Shown in pieces: positions 36,857-48,346 of a stretch of 64,000 bases of DNA. This DNA is from Beverwykella pulmonaria. Lineage: Eukaryota > Ascomycota > Dothideomycetes > Pleosporales > Melanommataceae. The notes under the pieces are model-generated. The model saw nothing but the letters and a program-made list of their open reading frames with translations. It searched no databases and had not been told where the DNA came from. The translations under genes were made by a program, and so were the position numbers. The stretch is taken from positions 1,395,785-1,459,784 of the forward strand of contig BCHH01000007.1 of the NCBI GenBank assembly GCA_001599595.1, read 5' to 3'. Numbering within the stretch: position 1 is the first letter of the stretch; the number at the start of each line of letters is the position of its first letter.

Positions 36857-37794
36857 GTCTGGGCATGTGCCTTGATCAGGTCCGGTGTGACTGCGGCATG
36901 GATGTGAAACGGCCCCGAGCGCGTCGCACGGCGGGAATAAGAGCAGAGGTGAGGATACAAAACGTTGTTTCCAGAGACGCACAGCAAGAGGTGGGCGTAT
37001 GGAACAGGCGGGGGAAGAACGGCCAAGGCGGCGATCCCAGCTGGACGGGACAAGGGGAGGCTGGGAGGGCCACTAGCGGACATCAGCGCACGACAAAACG
37101 CTGTGAGAAGGTCTGCCGCGACAGCATTCATTCTCCTTGCGCTGCGACATGATGCTTTAGCAACAGAGACGCATGAACTACTCTATTAGTACACACTTAA
37201 AGCAGTGTCATGAGTACGAGGCTCGAGAAGCAACAAGAGGAGACAGGACAGAGAGAAGAGCCACAGGCAAGAGAAGTCATTGAGAAGTTGTAGATGGTTG
37301 ATGGATGTGTGGTTGTGTGTGTTTTTAGTTTGATGGTGGTGCTTGAACCCAGAGGTATCCTGGACTTTGCCTAAGCCTCACAACCTGCATGCATACTATA
37401 CGCCAACTCGGTGAAGGGTTGATATTCGTGTTGCTACCTATCAATGGCAAGACAGGTACGAAGACCCTCAAGTCCACACAAAACCATCGTCCCATCTCTT
37501 GACCAATGTCGGACCCAAGCATTACAACTGACAATGCATGCCGTTCCATCCTGCGCACTTCATCACGCTCGGCGCTCCATGCATCACTTGAAGCCACCTG
37601 CAGCCCGTCAGCATGCTGTTTCCCGGCTTATCCATTGATGTTGCGTTACGTACGAGGCCCTTTTTAGCGCCCGCTCACGCTGCAGACCTGACGCCCGCTC
37701 CATCGCTGAACTATCCTATGTTTGTCGGTCAGTCGGTGAAGGTTGAACTCGTACTCGCAATCAAGGCGTTGTGGTGTCGACACCAAAAGCGAAG

Positions 37795-37905
37795 GTGGAT
37801 GAGGGTCGACATCGAAGTGAAGATGGGTCAAGGTCGAAGTCGAAGTGAAGATAGGGTCGGCATCGAATGTGGAGGTGAGAGTCGAGTTCGAAGTGAATAC
37901 GTTGA
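37795..37905. repeat. Imperfect GTCGAAGTGAAGAT-type short repeats
   Basis: The unit TCGAAGTGAAGAT or close variants occurs several times within about 110 bases. It looks like a low-complexity expansion without coding meaning. Confidence 0.5.
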
Positions 37906-39088
37906 GTCGTCGCCACCGGTGTTGGTTTTCTGAAGGGCGTCAGAGAAAGAGCAAGGTGAGAAGGAAGTGGACCTGCATTTTGATTGTAATGACTTCCATC
38001 GGTAAGAAGGTATGTCAGTCTCGAAGGGGAGTGAGAGGAAAGACAAGCCATGATGTTGTAAATCATGGATGATCTTGTTCTGAACTAGAGGCATGTTCGT
38101 AAAGGCACAATGCGAGTGAAGAGTGCGGAAGACTTACTTGCTCTTCACATGATGCAAGTGGGGTGTGAGGCGGAGCAAGCTTGACATGGTTGGGTGAAGG
38201 CTGAAGTCATGAGTGAAGGTGGTGTTAGATGAAGGTTGGATGAGATTATGCCAAGGAGGGTTGAGAACAAGAAGAAGAGAAAAAGTGATGACTTCATACA
38301 CAAGAGGCTACATGCTGAAGGTTGAACTGGTTTGATGAGTTGGTTCCGGGAGCGAATTCCGCCAAATCGGCCAGCGGCGCTATTTTCTGCTTTCAATGTT
38401 GAATCTGCCGGCGACAAGCAACTTCCGGATCAACTTCGGGACGTGCAGCGCAGGTCGAAGAGGAGGCGTCTCAGGTCAATGCGGGGTATAGGTGGGGTGA
38501 TCTGGGTGTTGGATGAGGAGCTGCGCATGCACACGTGATGCGTGCATTCACCGGACCTGATAGCGCATTGTATGATCGCAACGGTGGGTCGCTGCGCTTT
38601 GCGAAGCTAATGGCATGTCTTCATTGCCTTTTGATTTATGAACAATGCTCTCTGACACAAACGGTAGCGCTGCGTGGGATGGTGGTGGGCCTTTTAGCAT
38701 CTTGCTTGCAGTTGGGTAGCTGGGCAAGGAGCAAAGCGTGCCGACAGGATATTGCGCAGCCACCAACCGGTGCACATAGATGGATCGAATTGCCAATCTG
38801 CCGAAGAAGCAACAAAGTGAGCGGCTAGATGATGAATGTGCTTCACGCTATCACCTCCGAACTCAAGCGCTCAGCTCGCAGAATAGCCAATTCTCGGACG
38901 TCGGCAGAATGATCCATCTAAACTTTCCTCTCACTTCTGTATCTGCCGAAAAATTTCTTTCCAGTGTACACTGATGTCTCGTAAGACTCAAGATATAGTG
39001 TAAAGAATGTCGGAGAAGTTGTCATAACTGTCTGCAGCGTGTCCGCAGCATAATATACACAATCGCAGTTGTACAATTTAAGCCTTAT

Positions 39089-39115
39089 CCATACCCATAC
39101 CCATACCCATACCCG
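39089..39115. repeat. CATACC hexanucleotide microsatellite
   Basis: Four tandem copies of CATACC lie about 120 bp past the stop codon of the AAA ATPase gene. Confidence 0.85.
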
Positions 39116-39235
39116 TCCAAACTCCCAAATACCGAGACATTGACATTCGATTCTTTGCACCAGCCCAGTAGCCGTCCAAGCAATCCAAACCCGCTGATAT
39201 ACACCCACACAAGATTACCCCCATGCCCCTCTGTC

Positions 39236-42200
39236 TCACACGTAATGCGCCAAGGTACCTCGCCCACCTCTCATATCCTCCGTAAACGCTTCTTGAACTT
39301 CCATAACCCTCTTGATATGCTTAATCGCGAACGGTTCCTTCTCGCTCAGCGCGATGCTCTGGGCCGTCTTAACGTTATTCTTGATCTGCGCTGTCATGTT
39401 AGCAAGAACTCTCATACCAACCCACCAGCGGGGTTTCTCACCTGTCGCCCATTGAGCACCATATGGCTGAGCTCCTCAATATCCTGGTCTTTAAACTGCT
39501 CGCACTCCTGCCCCTCCATCTTTACAACTTTGCTAATGTGATGTTTCCAGATCTCCATCCTCGCCTTCGTCGTCAGCACCTCATACCGAATCCCCATATG
39601 GATCCGACTCTGGAACGCCTCGTCAAACGTCTCGACCCTATTCGTCGTCAAAAACAGAATGCCCTGGTAATACTCCAACAATCTCAAGAACACGCTCACT
39701 AGCGAATTGCGATGAATGTCGTGGGCCTGGCGAGCCTCCATGAAGACATCCGCTTCATCGATGAGCAGGATCGCGCCCCAAGAGTGTGTGATGTCCATTA
39801 TGCGGTTGAGGTCTATTTCAAGCGAGCGCGAGTTGGTGCCGAGTTCGCCCGCAGAGACGGCGTAGAGAGGGCACCGGAGGTACTCGGCAATAGACTCCGC
39901 GGTAAGCGTTTTTCCTACACCGGGCGGGCCGTGCAGGACGACGACCATGCCTTTGCCTTTGCCTTGGATGACGTCGTCGATTGTCTTCGCTGCGTTGAAA
40001 CGGTGGCTGCTTACCAGCCCCTTGAGATTCTGTTTGTAGTGTTTTGCAAGCACCAGTGACTCGAAGGCTTCCTTGTTCCATTCTATCTCTCCGAGTCCGA
40101 GGAGAGAGAACTCGAGCCAGTATTTTTCCGAGAAGGAAAAACCGAGGACGACCGGAGAAGCTATGAGAAGTTCTTCTTCGGTGAAGGTGTGCTGGGTGCC
40201 GTCTTCTTTTGCGACGTCTTCAAGTTTTTGGCTTGGGGAGTCGGGATTGTTGGTCATAGGGACGGGGATTAGGTGTTTTTTGCCTTTCTTGTCTTTCCAG
40301 ACGATGAGGCGTTTAGGTGTTGAGGCGTCGCTACACTCGCTGTCCGCGTCCGAACCACTATCATCGGAGTCCGAGTCTGAATCATCCGGGCTCACTTCGT
40401 CTTGCTTGATATACGAGAGTGAATAGTTCGGGTTGATGCGCCTGAAAATGGCGGGATCGATCATGACGCGGCCATTAACGCTGATCCGCACAACAGTCCT
40501 CTTCTGTTTGGCGTACGCCAGGCCTTTCTGAGTACGGTAGTTCATACCTTGCAGCGCGACAAACTTCTTTCCACGCTCGATGAGCTGCTTCCTTAGGCCC
40601 TGCAGATGTTAGAACTTGTCACGCACTTGCCGCACAGAAACTCACCTCGGGATCCTTGTGGTACTTTAAAGGATACGCCTCGAGATTGACAATCTTCTTC
40701 GGACCCTTGAAAGATGGCACTCTCGTAGCATAATCTCCCAACCCAAAGATCTTGCCATCATACTCCAGATACCGCCCTTCCACCACCATCTTCTCATTGC
40801 CCAGAAAGTCTTCTTCGAGATAAGACATATCCACTCTAAAGCAGCGAGGGTCGTCTTTATTTCCGTACGTGGGAGTGTATGCAATCGTGTTCGGCTTGAA
40901 CAGCGCCCAGAGCAGTTCGTATGTAATGTTACCCACCCTCAGCATAGACTTGAGTTTCTTTCTCATCTCGCCGTAGTCTTCGTCGACGAATTCGATGAGT
41001 AGCTTGCAGTGTGCTACCTGCTGCTTGAGACGTTTCCTTTCCTTTCTTTTCTTCGCCTTCTTGAGTTTGGACTTGAGCTTCTTGGTGTACGCTTTGAGTT
41101 CATCGTAGTACAGAAAGACCATGTGTGGGTGAATCTACTCCACGTCAGTGTTCAAGTTCAAGGCGAGCTAGTGGGGATCAAATTTACTTCAGGCGTGTCT
41201 TCCACCAGACTGACGCCCTTAATCCCCTTTAAAATGACCTTGAGAACATCCCGGAGGAGGTGAGATTTGATGTCCAGTGCGGTATACTGAAACTTCTGAT
41301 CCCAGCTGAACTTTCTCCGCACGCTGAAGACGCAATCGAATTCATCTTTGCTCTCCTTGCCAGTTTCTGTATACTTGTAATCGTGGATCTTGGTGTCCCA
41401 TATTTGGTCAACACGCTTGAATTCGAGAGCGCCTTTCTTTCCCTTCTTTTCAGAGGCCTTGAAAATTAAATCATCGGTCGTGGCGACCGCTGCGATGATA
41501 CCTGTTGGACAGAAAGAATATTAGCAAAGTAAATTAGAACCCTCCAGTCGTACGCGTATAATTTCCCCCTCCACCAAAGCAACTTACCAGCTTGTTTCTG
41601 CTGCTGCGCTAATTGCATAACCGCAAGGTCATCCGCCAACTTCTGCATCTTCGTTTGCAATTCCGCCTCACCGTTGTTAGTCACTGTTGACGCCGTGGAC
41701 TCCGAAACCTCTTTCTTTTTCTCCTCTTCTCCGTCTTCCTCCGATGAGTCCTCGACTTTCTTTTTAGCCTTGCTCTTCCTTTTGCTCTTTTTCTTCTTCT
41801 TCGATTTCGTGTGTTTCTTCTCGTCTTCGGAGGAAGACGACTCGCTATCCGAAGACGAGGATGAGGAAGATGAGGTGGAGGAGCTGGAAGAATCCTGCTT
41901 CTTGCTTTTCTTCCTTTTCGCCTTGGCTCTGGTCTTCTTCTTCCGAGATTTCTTCTTCCTTTCGGCCTCAGATTCGGATTCACTCTCTGAAGAGGAGTCC
42001 GACGAGGATGAATCTGAGCTGGAATCATCACTTGAAGAATCCTGCTTCGTACTCTTCCTCTTCTTAGCGCTCAGCTTAGCTTTATTCTTCCTGCTCTTTT
42101 TCCTCGTCTCAGCTTCAGAGTAGGACTCGCTCTCCTCGTCGGACGAGCTCGATGAATCAGAACTTGGTTCGTCGCTTGACGACTCTTGCTTCTTACTCTT

Positions 42201-42665
42201 CTTCTTTTTCTTCGCCCTGGCCATCTTCTTCCTCTTCTTTTTCTTCTCCTCCTCTTCCTCAGTTTCGCTATCAGAGTCCGAATCGCTACCCTCGTCCTCG
42301 CTGCTAGAATCATAAATCCTAGTCTTCTTCTTTTTAGCCTTTTTTTTCAATTTCAATTTCGCCCTCGCTCTCTCCCTCTCCTTGTCCCTCTCCTTGTCCT
42401 TCCTAATCTTCGCCCTCACTTTTTTCTTGGCCTTCCTCCTCCTCTCCTTCTCATCCTCGCTACTCCCTTCTTCGCTTGACTCCTCGTTCCCACTACTCTC
42501 CTCTCCGACCTTCTTCTCCTTCTTCTTCTTCCCTTTCTTCTTAGCCTTCCCACCATCCTTATCTTCTGCCCCATCTAGCGTTAGCACCGGATCCACACTC
42601 ATATTCGTGTTCTTCTCCCCTTCAACAGCGCCCCCACTACTTTGCCCCTCTTCAGTCTCCACCAT
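39236..42665 (-). CDS. AAA-family ATPase with DUF7025-type region and long charged N-terminus
   Basis: Exons 42665-41588, 41501-41188, 41134-40646, 40599-39442 and 39385-39236 give 1062 residues. About 300 N-terminal residues alternate Lys/Arg-rich blocks with Ser/Asp/Glu runs, giving a disordered, nucleolar-protein-like segment. The middle part (starting IIAAVATTDD, with WDQKFQYTALDIKSHLLRDVL and an RCFRVDMSYLEEDF segment) is the region found before the AAA module in this fungal family. Walker A GPPGVGKT lies at about 851-858, Walker B ILLIDEADVF near 905, and the C-terminus has NGRQIKNNVKTAQ. Such proteins are common in filamentous fungi, but their substrate is not established. The last intron must use the second AG (GCGCAG) for the conserved NGRQIKNN junction. 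Nuclear location is only suggested by the basic/acidic tail. Confidence 0.87.
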
Positions 42666-43961
42666 TTCGCGCGCGGGCTACAGCAGCGTATCGTCGATAT
42701 CCGCGTCGTGATTGAGCGATGTGATCGAGGCGGGCGTGGCAACAACGTGGGGCGTGGATGCCAACGAAGTGGTGGAATCCGAAGTTGTGGTGTATGCGAT
42801 GTTTGTGTTTGGGGGAATAGGAACGGCAAGGGTGGTGCTGGAAGTTTTTATGACACCGTGTTTGCGCAGGGCGAACGGCAGCAAGCAGATTGACAGAGAG
42901 ACACCAGTGAGTGCGAAACTTCAGCTCTTCAACCCTTGATAATAAACCTTGCTGTCGTTGGGTGGTGTGTTTGTGGCGATGGATGCTGCCTAGTCAGGCT
43001 GAGAACCGGTGACTCCGAATGGAAGAGACAATAAATTTCAGCGGAGCCTGAACCGCTGTTAGCACTGTCCATCATCTCGATATTCCAGCGAACAGAGCCC
43101 TCACCAAGGTAAACACATGTGAACCTCAAGATACCATACCTCTGTGCGAGCATCAATCAATCACCAACACCAGCATGCATAGGCGAAAACCACCCTCGAT
43201 CGACACGTATATGCCAGTGCCTTCCACTAAAGATACAACAGTGGCAATGTAACGGCATCTATTCCTCACTTCACTTTCGTTTTCCTCACCGGCAACGTCC
43301 AAGTCATCCGAACAAAAAAGTGAGGCGTTCGCGAAGCACGCTCCGCTTCGGACCGCATCATCACCGCTCTTTATACGCCTCAGCACCCAGGCGCCGCAGA
43401 CGCGCATGCAGGTTGCCATCCATCGCTTATCGCTGTCCCGAGGCGCTGGTCGAGCCCTCTGGTGGTGCACAGTTGATCGTGTGGAGTGGTGACTGGATGG
43501 TCACCGCGCCTAACTATCGTTAATTGAGCCGTGACCGTCACACAATGCGGCCGCTAGGCCCGATCCAATCAAGCATTCTCACCGCCCTTCAACAATATGA
43601 CTTTGTGCTCACGCTTCGCGCTCACTCCCGCTTAAGAAAGGGGTACAATGTGATTGTATCTCCGGACGATGAACATGTGTAAGTACTAAGCCCTTGATGA
43701 TATAGTTCAGTGCCAAACGATGCCCCCAAAAGTAGTATAGGGGACAAGCGAACCCGCAAAGATTCACCGTTCCTAATCCATCCAACGCCTCATTAATGCA
43801 CCCTGTAACCTGCAGCCCGTACCCAGTGACACACGTGTACGATTCGTTTCGCCGAGTAAGACCACACAGCATAGAAAAGGAATCTCCGCCCCAGATCACG
43901 GTTGAGTGATCGAACGTAGTGGAGCCACGCAATACCTTCCTTCCTATCCCATAGGCCAACC
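42666..43961. other. Intergenic between AAA ATPase and tep1
   Basis: Contains the AAA ATPase promoter and the tep1 3' region. A 116-codon open frame at 43609-43959 on the minus strand lacks any recognisable feature, so I do not call it. Confidence 0.5.
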
Positions 43962-45865
43962 TCAGAGATCTGTATCCTTCTTCCTCAAATGACCCAGGGT
44001 ATGCTCCTTCGCAGTCTTCAATTCGGCCTCTGGCTTGCCGTCGGGAAGACCATTCGTAGAGATATGTTGCATGCCCGAGACGATGTCATTGGTTGCTGCA
44101 TCGGGCGGCTGCACTTGCGGCAAACTATCGGTTTCTTGGGTCGCCCTGCTTTGCGATAGTGCAATGCCGTCCACTTGACTTGGCAATACCGATGATCCTT
44201 CTGGCTCATCCGGCCCGCTCCCGCTACTGGCGCTGCTTGGTTCTGTGATCACCTCCTCTCCATTCGAGCCACGCGCTCTTACGCCCTCGGTAGTAACATC
44301 TGGCGAACTACCCTCGGGCGCTGTCAGGATCTCGTTCATGCCATTCCTGCTGTGGATGCTTTCCGCCTTGCTGATGTTTGTTCTCGACTCAGTAGGGCTT
44401 GACGTGCGTAACCCTAGATCTTTGTCTTCGTTCGGCGCTACGGCATCTGCCCCTTGCCAGTCTGCGGGGGTCGTTTGCTTGACTGGTTCGCCTTCTTTCG
44501 GCTCGGTGATGACTATGCCCGGTTTGCCTTCTTCTGTCTTCAGCGCTTTCCATACCACGGCAATTTTCTCAAATGCTTGTGTTCCTTTTCGAGAGCTGCC
44601 TTTAATGCCATCCATTGCGTCCCATGTAATCTCGAACACGCCAGATTCATCTGCGATACCGCCTTGTTCGGGCCCGTTGCCTTCAAAGAAGGCGTTCATC
44701 CATACATGAGCGACGGCTGTAACCATGGTGAGGTCAAAGGCTGCGCGATTGCGGCGCTCGATGTCGATATTTACGTCGTTTGTGGGGAGAATGACGCGTT
44801 TTGAGGGTCGGAAAACAACGTCCCCTGTACCAAGCTCCGATTGCTCGTAATCGTCCTCGGAGGACTTTGTGCCATCCGGAGCTGCGTCTTGGCCCAAAGG
44901 GAAGGTAGAAGCATCCTTCAGAGCTTTTTTGTTCTTGACATCCTCAGTCGAATTGTCCTCTTTCTTGGTATTCGACCTCCCCAGTCCATTCTTGTACATG
45001 ACTTCGGAGACGACCTGCGCCATACCCATGCTCTTGACTTCTCCCCTCACGACCTCTCTCTCCTCTCTCGTGAAAGTGTGAAACGACTTGATCTGCTTCC
45101 CATCATTCACGAAGCCCTCGATCTGAATCTTGACTCCATCCCGTAAGCCCCAGCAATGCACTTCCAGTATTTCGACTTGTCTCTCGACGTAGATCTTGCC
45201 GTGTTTCGTCCATCGATCAACGTAGCCAATCCACCTCAGCTGGCTTGGAATCGAAACGCCCTTGCCCATGTTCGGCCGCATCCTTCTTTCCGTGAATCGC
45301 TTCAGCGCCTTGTCGACAGACCACCCTTCCTCGCTGATCAGGTAGGAGCAACTCGCCGTGCCGCTCCTGCCCTTCCCGGCCTTGCAGTGTACCACAACGA
45401 CTCTGCCCTCTTTCTCGTGAAGCCAGTTCCGCATGCTTGCCATCATGTGCGGAATGAGTGCGAAGGGCGGCGGATGGTGGTCTGGGAAGGGGTAGTGATA
45501 GACTCTGCCGTACACCTCGGAGTCGGGGTAGCCTGTTCCTTCGGCGCGGAACTCCCATATCGCCCAGTCCTCGCCGTGTTTGGAATCGAGGAACTTGACC
45601 AGCGAATCGAGCGGATTGCGGTAGTAACGCTGGGGATAGGTGCCGCTGGGGCCCGAGGTAGCGATGACTAGGGAACAGTCAGTAGGAGAGATTCAGGAGG
45701 TGCAGGAGAAGACGCACTGTTGTCTGTCACATAGCAGAGGTCAAGGCCGGCTTCTGGGTGCCTAGCGCGAGGGCCTGCCACTATTTGGCGGAGCAGCGAC
45801 GCCTGCGGTTGCCGTTAGCACTGGCTGCGAAGGGCTAGGGACGAAGCTGAGGGAGTATGCACCAT
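43962..45865 (-). CDS. tep1: PTEN-type phosphoinositide 3-phosphatase
   Basis: Exons 45865-45863, 45802-45718 and 45667-43962 give 597 residues. The first exon is just the ATG: GT follows immediately, the intron has GCTAAC as branch site and ends CGCAG, and the next exon begins in the conserved ASLLRQIVAGPRARH segment. The catalytic P-loop HCKAGKGRSG is at about 123-132, with the signature Cys and Arg and the two Lys typical of PTEN (human PTEN has Thr instead of Ser). A C2-like region follows (VEILEVHCWGLRDGVKI). The last ~200 residues are acidic and Ser/Pro-rich, probably disordered. The enzyme removes the 3-phosphate of PI(3,4,5)P3/PI(3,4)P2 at membranes. It lies about 300 bp from the reductase gene, same strand. 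Confidence 0.9.
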
Positions 45866-46165
45866 TTTTTCGTCGTGGTGTAGTTGCTGTGCGAATTGGG
45901 TGTCAGTGAAGGCTGGGCAACATTGCTGTGAATGATGGTGTTGCCGTTGTAGCCGTTCGTCGCGGTGACGAGGCTGGCGTTCCTTCTTTCTTGTGTCGAT
46001 ACCAAGTGATGTCATCCCTGCCAAAGCTTAGTTTGCCCTAACCTATCACGTGTGCTCCACCTCATTCGGGACACGGCAACACTAATTATCTCTGCCCTGG
46101 GTGTTGGAGATATGCAGAGCTGGTTTCAAGATATCTATAAGGCTCATATTGTTGGCATTTCGCAT

Positions 46166-47363
46166 CTATAGCTTGCTCCCGTTGCCCTTCCCGAGCGTGA
46201 CAATAAGCTTTCCAAATTGACTTGCGTTCTTCATATCCTCAAACAGCCCATTGATGGCCTCAATATCTAGCCCATGTACCGACCGACTCACAATCGGCTT
46301 CAGCTTTGTCTGCTTCACAAACTCAACCATGTCCGCGAACTCTTTCCTGGAGCCCATAGTTGAACCCTTGACTTCGATGTTCCGGAGTACGGCGCCCATC
46401 AGAAAGGGCATTGTTGGGGAAACAGTCATTCCATAGACTGAGATGACGCCGCCGGCCTGAATGAGCAGTTAGCTTTACGATGCAGATACTCAAGTCAACG
46501 GGAGAAAAAGACTCGCCTTGAGTAACCTTGAGCCCTTCGACACCACATCACCACCCGCCCCATCCACAATCGCATCAATCCATTGCCTCTCCTTTGGCAG
46601 CAACGCCTGCAACTTCTTCTCCCACTTCTCTTCCTTATAATTGACGCCTCCCTTCGCGCCCAGCTGCTTCGCCTTCTCGATCTTCTCTTCATTCCCGCTG
46701 GTGACGTACACATTGCATCCCTGCGCCACAGCAAAAAGCAACACCATCAGCGCGACACCCCCTCCAATTCCTGTCACCAAGATATTGTGTCCAGCCTTTG
46801 CATTCCCCGACTTTGTGAAGAACGCCCGCCATGCCGTGAGCCCTGTGAGCGGCAGCGCAGCCGCCTCGCTATCACTAAGGTACTCAGGACATTCTTCCAG
46901 TTCTTCGGCTTCCATGAGCACCACGTCGGCGAGCGTGCCTGCGGGATTTGTCTTTGTGCCACCCATGATCGCGTAGCCCTTTGGAGATTCAGGCCCTTCG
47001 GGCGAGTCCTTCCATCCCGTCCCTGGATTTAAGATGACGCGCTTGTTGAGCCATTTCTTCGCGGCGGGGGAGGACCCGGTGCTGGTCACGATGCCGACGC
47101 CGTCGGCGAGGAGGGGCACGCCGAAGGTTGTCCCTGGATAGAGGTGTTGGCGGATAAAGAGGTCACGGTGGTTGAGCGCTGCCGCTGTGAGGGTGACGAC
47201 GACCTGGTGTCGGTTATTATTGAGACTCGAGAACGATAGAAGAGTGAGGGATACGCACTTGGCTTTCTGAGGGGTTGGGCGTGTTGATTGTGATTTTCTC
47301 GAGCGGATACCAGACTTGCCCCGGTTTTCCGGGGACTTGCTTGATTGCGATTGCGGAAGGCAT
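46166..47363 (-). CDS. Zinc-type alcohol dehydrogenase / quinone reductase-like (MDR) protein
   Basis: Exons 47363-47259, 47203-46517 and 46456-46166 encode 360 residues. The N-terminal catalytic fold has AALNHRDLFIR and a GDGVGIV-like ADGVGIV stretch. The Rossmann fold shows GIGGGVA at about 180-186 followed by a VTSGNEEK segment suited to NADP(H). ILNPGTGW and IMGGTKTNPAGTLADVV place it in the MDR subgroup of fungal YogA-type zinc-binding dehydrogenases. Classical structural zinc cysteines are absent, so a quinone-reductase-like role is possible. The second intron starts with GC instead of GT (AAG/GCGAGT), needed to keep KAGGVISVYGM in frame. The substrate is unknown. Confidence 0.85.
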
Positions 47364-48082
47364 TGTTGATGTGCTTGCCTTCGTCGCTGAAGTTGGTGCC
47401 GCTAGGTAAAAAGTTGAGTGCTTGGGGTCTTGATAACTCAAGGGTACAGAGGATGATTTGAAATCCAAAAGCTTAAATGAGCTGCCTTGCACCGAAAGAC
47501 TCGATAAACCGCCATCTGCATCATTTGGTGTCGATTGAGGAAGATCGCGCCCGAACTGAACCGAGGCAAGAAATTGCGGGGATGTCAGACGGTTAGGGAC
47601 GTTGATTGGTCAATTCCACCGCATTCCATAAAATGTGATAAGATGGGCGCCACGATGCGAGTTAATCCCGAGAGATGCGCGACGCCTTATTCCTCTCACC
47701 TTCAACCTTTTGTTATCTAAGCAAAGTTTACTCAGTGAAGAGACCGAGTAGCTCTTTCAAAAAAAAAAAAAAAAAATTCATAACAGGTGTTCACATTGCT
47801 TCAGTGTCATCGTCGTCGATTGTTCGATTGTTCAACACCTCATGCACAATTCTATTTGTTTCTTCATTTTTTATCTCAAGCTCTAGTTCGGATGAAACGT
47901 ATCTTCGCCATACTTACGTCGCATCTCAGATGTAGAACAAACGTGTTACAGAAAACACTTTACTTCTCCCACAATAGTACTTAATTTATTGCAATTCCCC
48001 GTTCAAGCAATCTCCCCCAGTTTCAACAAGTCCCTGAACCCACCACTCTCATCTCCCCATCTCCCTCTCACCATTTCCCCAA
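47364..48082. other. Intergenic with a 19-base A run
   Basis: Upstream of the dehydrogenase gene. An uninterrupted run of A lies at 47759-47777. No gene is evident before the MYND peptide at 48083. Confidence 0.5.
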
Positions 48083-48184
48083 ATGGCGACCTCCCAAGAC
48101 GTTCCCTGTGCCATGTGCACTCAACCCGGCACAATACTGTGCTCTGACTGCGGCGGAATCCGCTTCTGCACTCAAACATGCTAA
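48083..48184 (+). pseudogene. Truncated MYND zinc-finger peptide
   Basis: A 33-codon frame starting MATSQDVPCAMC contains CxxC-x7-CxxC-x5-C-x3-C, the first six ligands of a MYND finger (CAMC, CSDC, RFC, QTC). It stops with TAA exactly where MYND fingers normally have Gln (CQ) after the sixth Cys; a CAA to TAA change would explain this. The frame after the stop continues R-M-H-T-C-D-H for a short distance but does not form a clear gene. It is either a decayed gene or a mini-peptide; no expression evidence is available. Confidence 0.5.
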
Positions 48185-48346
48185 CGCATGCACACATGCG
48201 ATCATATAAAAACGAGTGCTAACAGTCCTGCACAAGACGGTCTCGCAATTAAGCCATCATGAATCTATTGTAAAGCTAACACAAGATATGTACAAACAAT
48301 CTTCGTCTCACTCTTTTGCTCTTTCCATTACAACATATATACGCCC

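Larger units (their letters stand above)
36857..39235. other. 2.4 kb intergenic region with short repeats
   Basis: No supported gene. It contains a GTCGAAGT-rich stretch at about 37750-37900 and a CATACC microsatellite at 39089-39115. Several weak open frames have repetitive composition and no homologous-looking domain. Confidence 0.5.

Noticed and set aside
36857..37131. Extension of the Zn2Cys6 regulator by a long upstream frame
   Set aside because: The upstream part is in a different frame from the zinc cluster exon and has no supporting feature; the Met at 36856 close to the cluster fits better.
39089..39115. CATACC repeat considered as CRISPR-like or telomere-like array
   Set aside because: Four hexamers without spacers are a simple microsatellite; the unit is not the fungal TTAGGG repeat.
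41674..42711. Plus-strand open frames opposite the AAA ATPase N-terminus
   Set aside because: They are antisense readings of Ser/Lys/Asp repeats; composition is an artefact of the coding strand.
43609..43959. 116-codon minus-strand frame after tep1
   Set aside because: No recognisable domain, directly abuts the tep1 stop, and looks like 3' flanking sequence.
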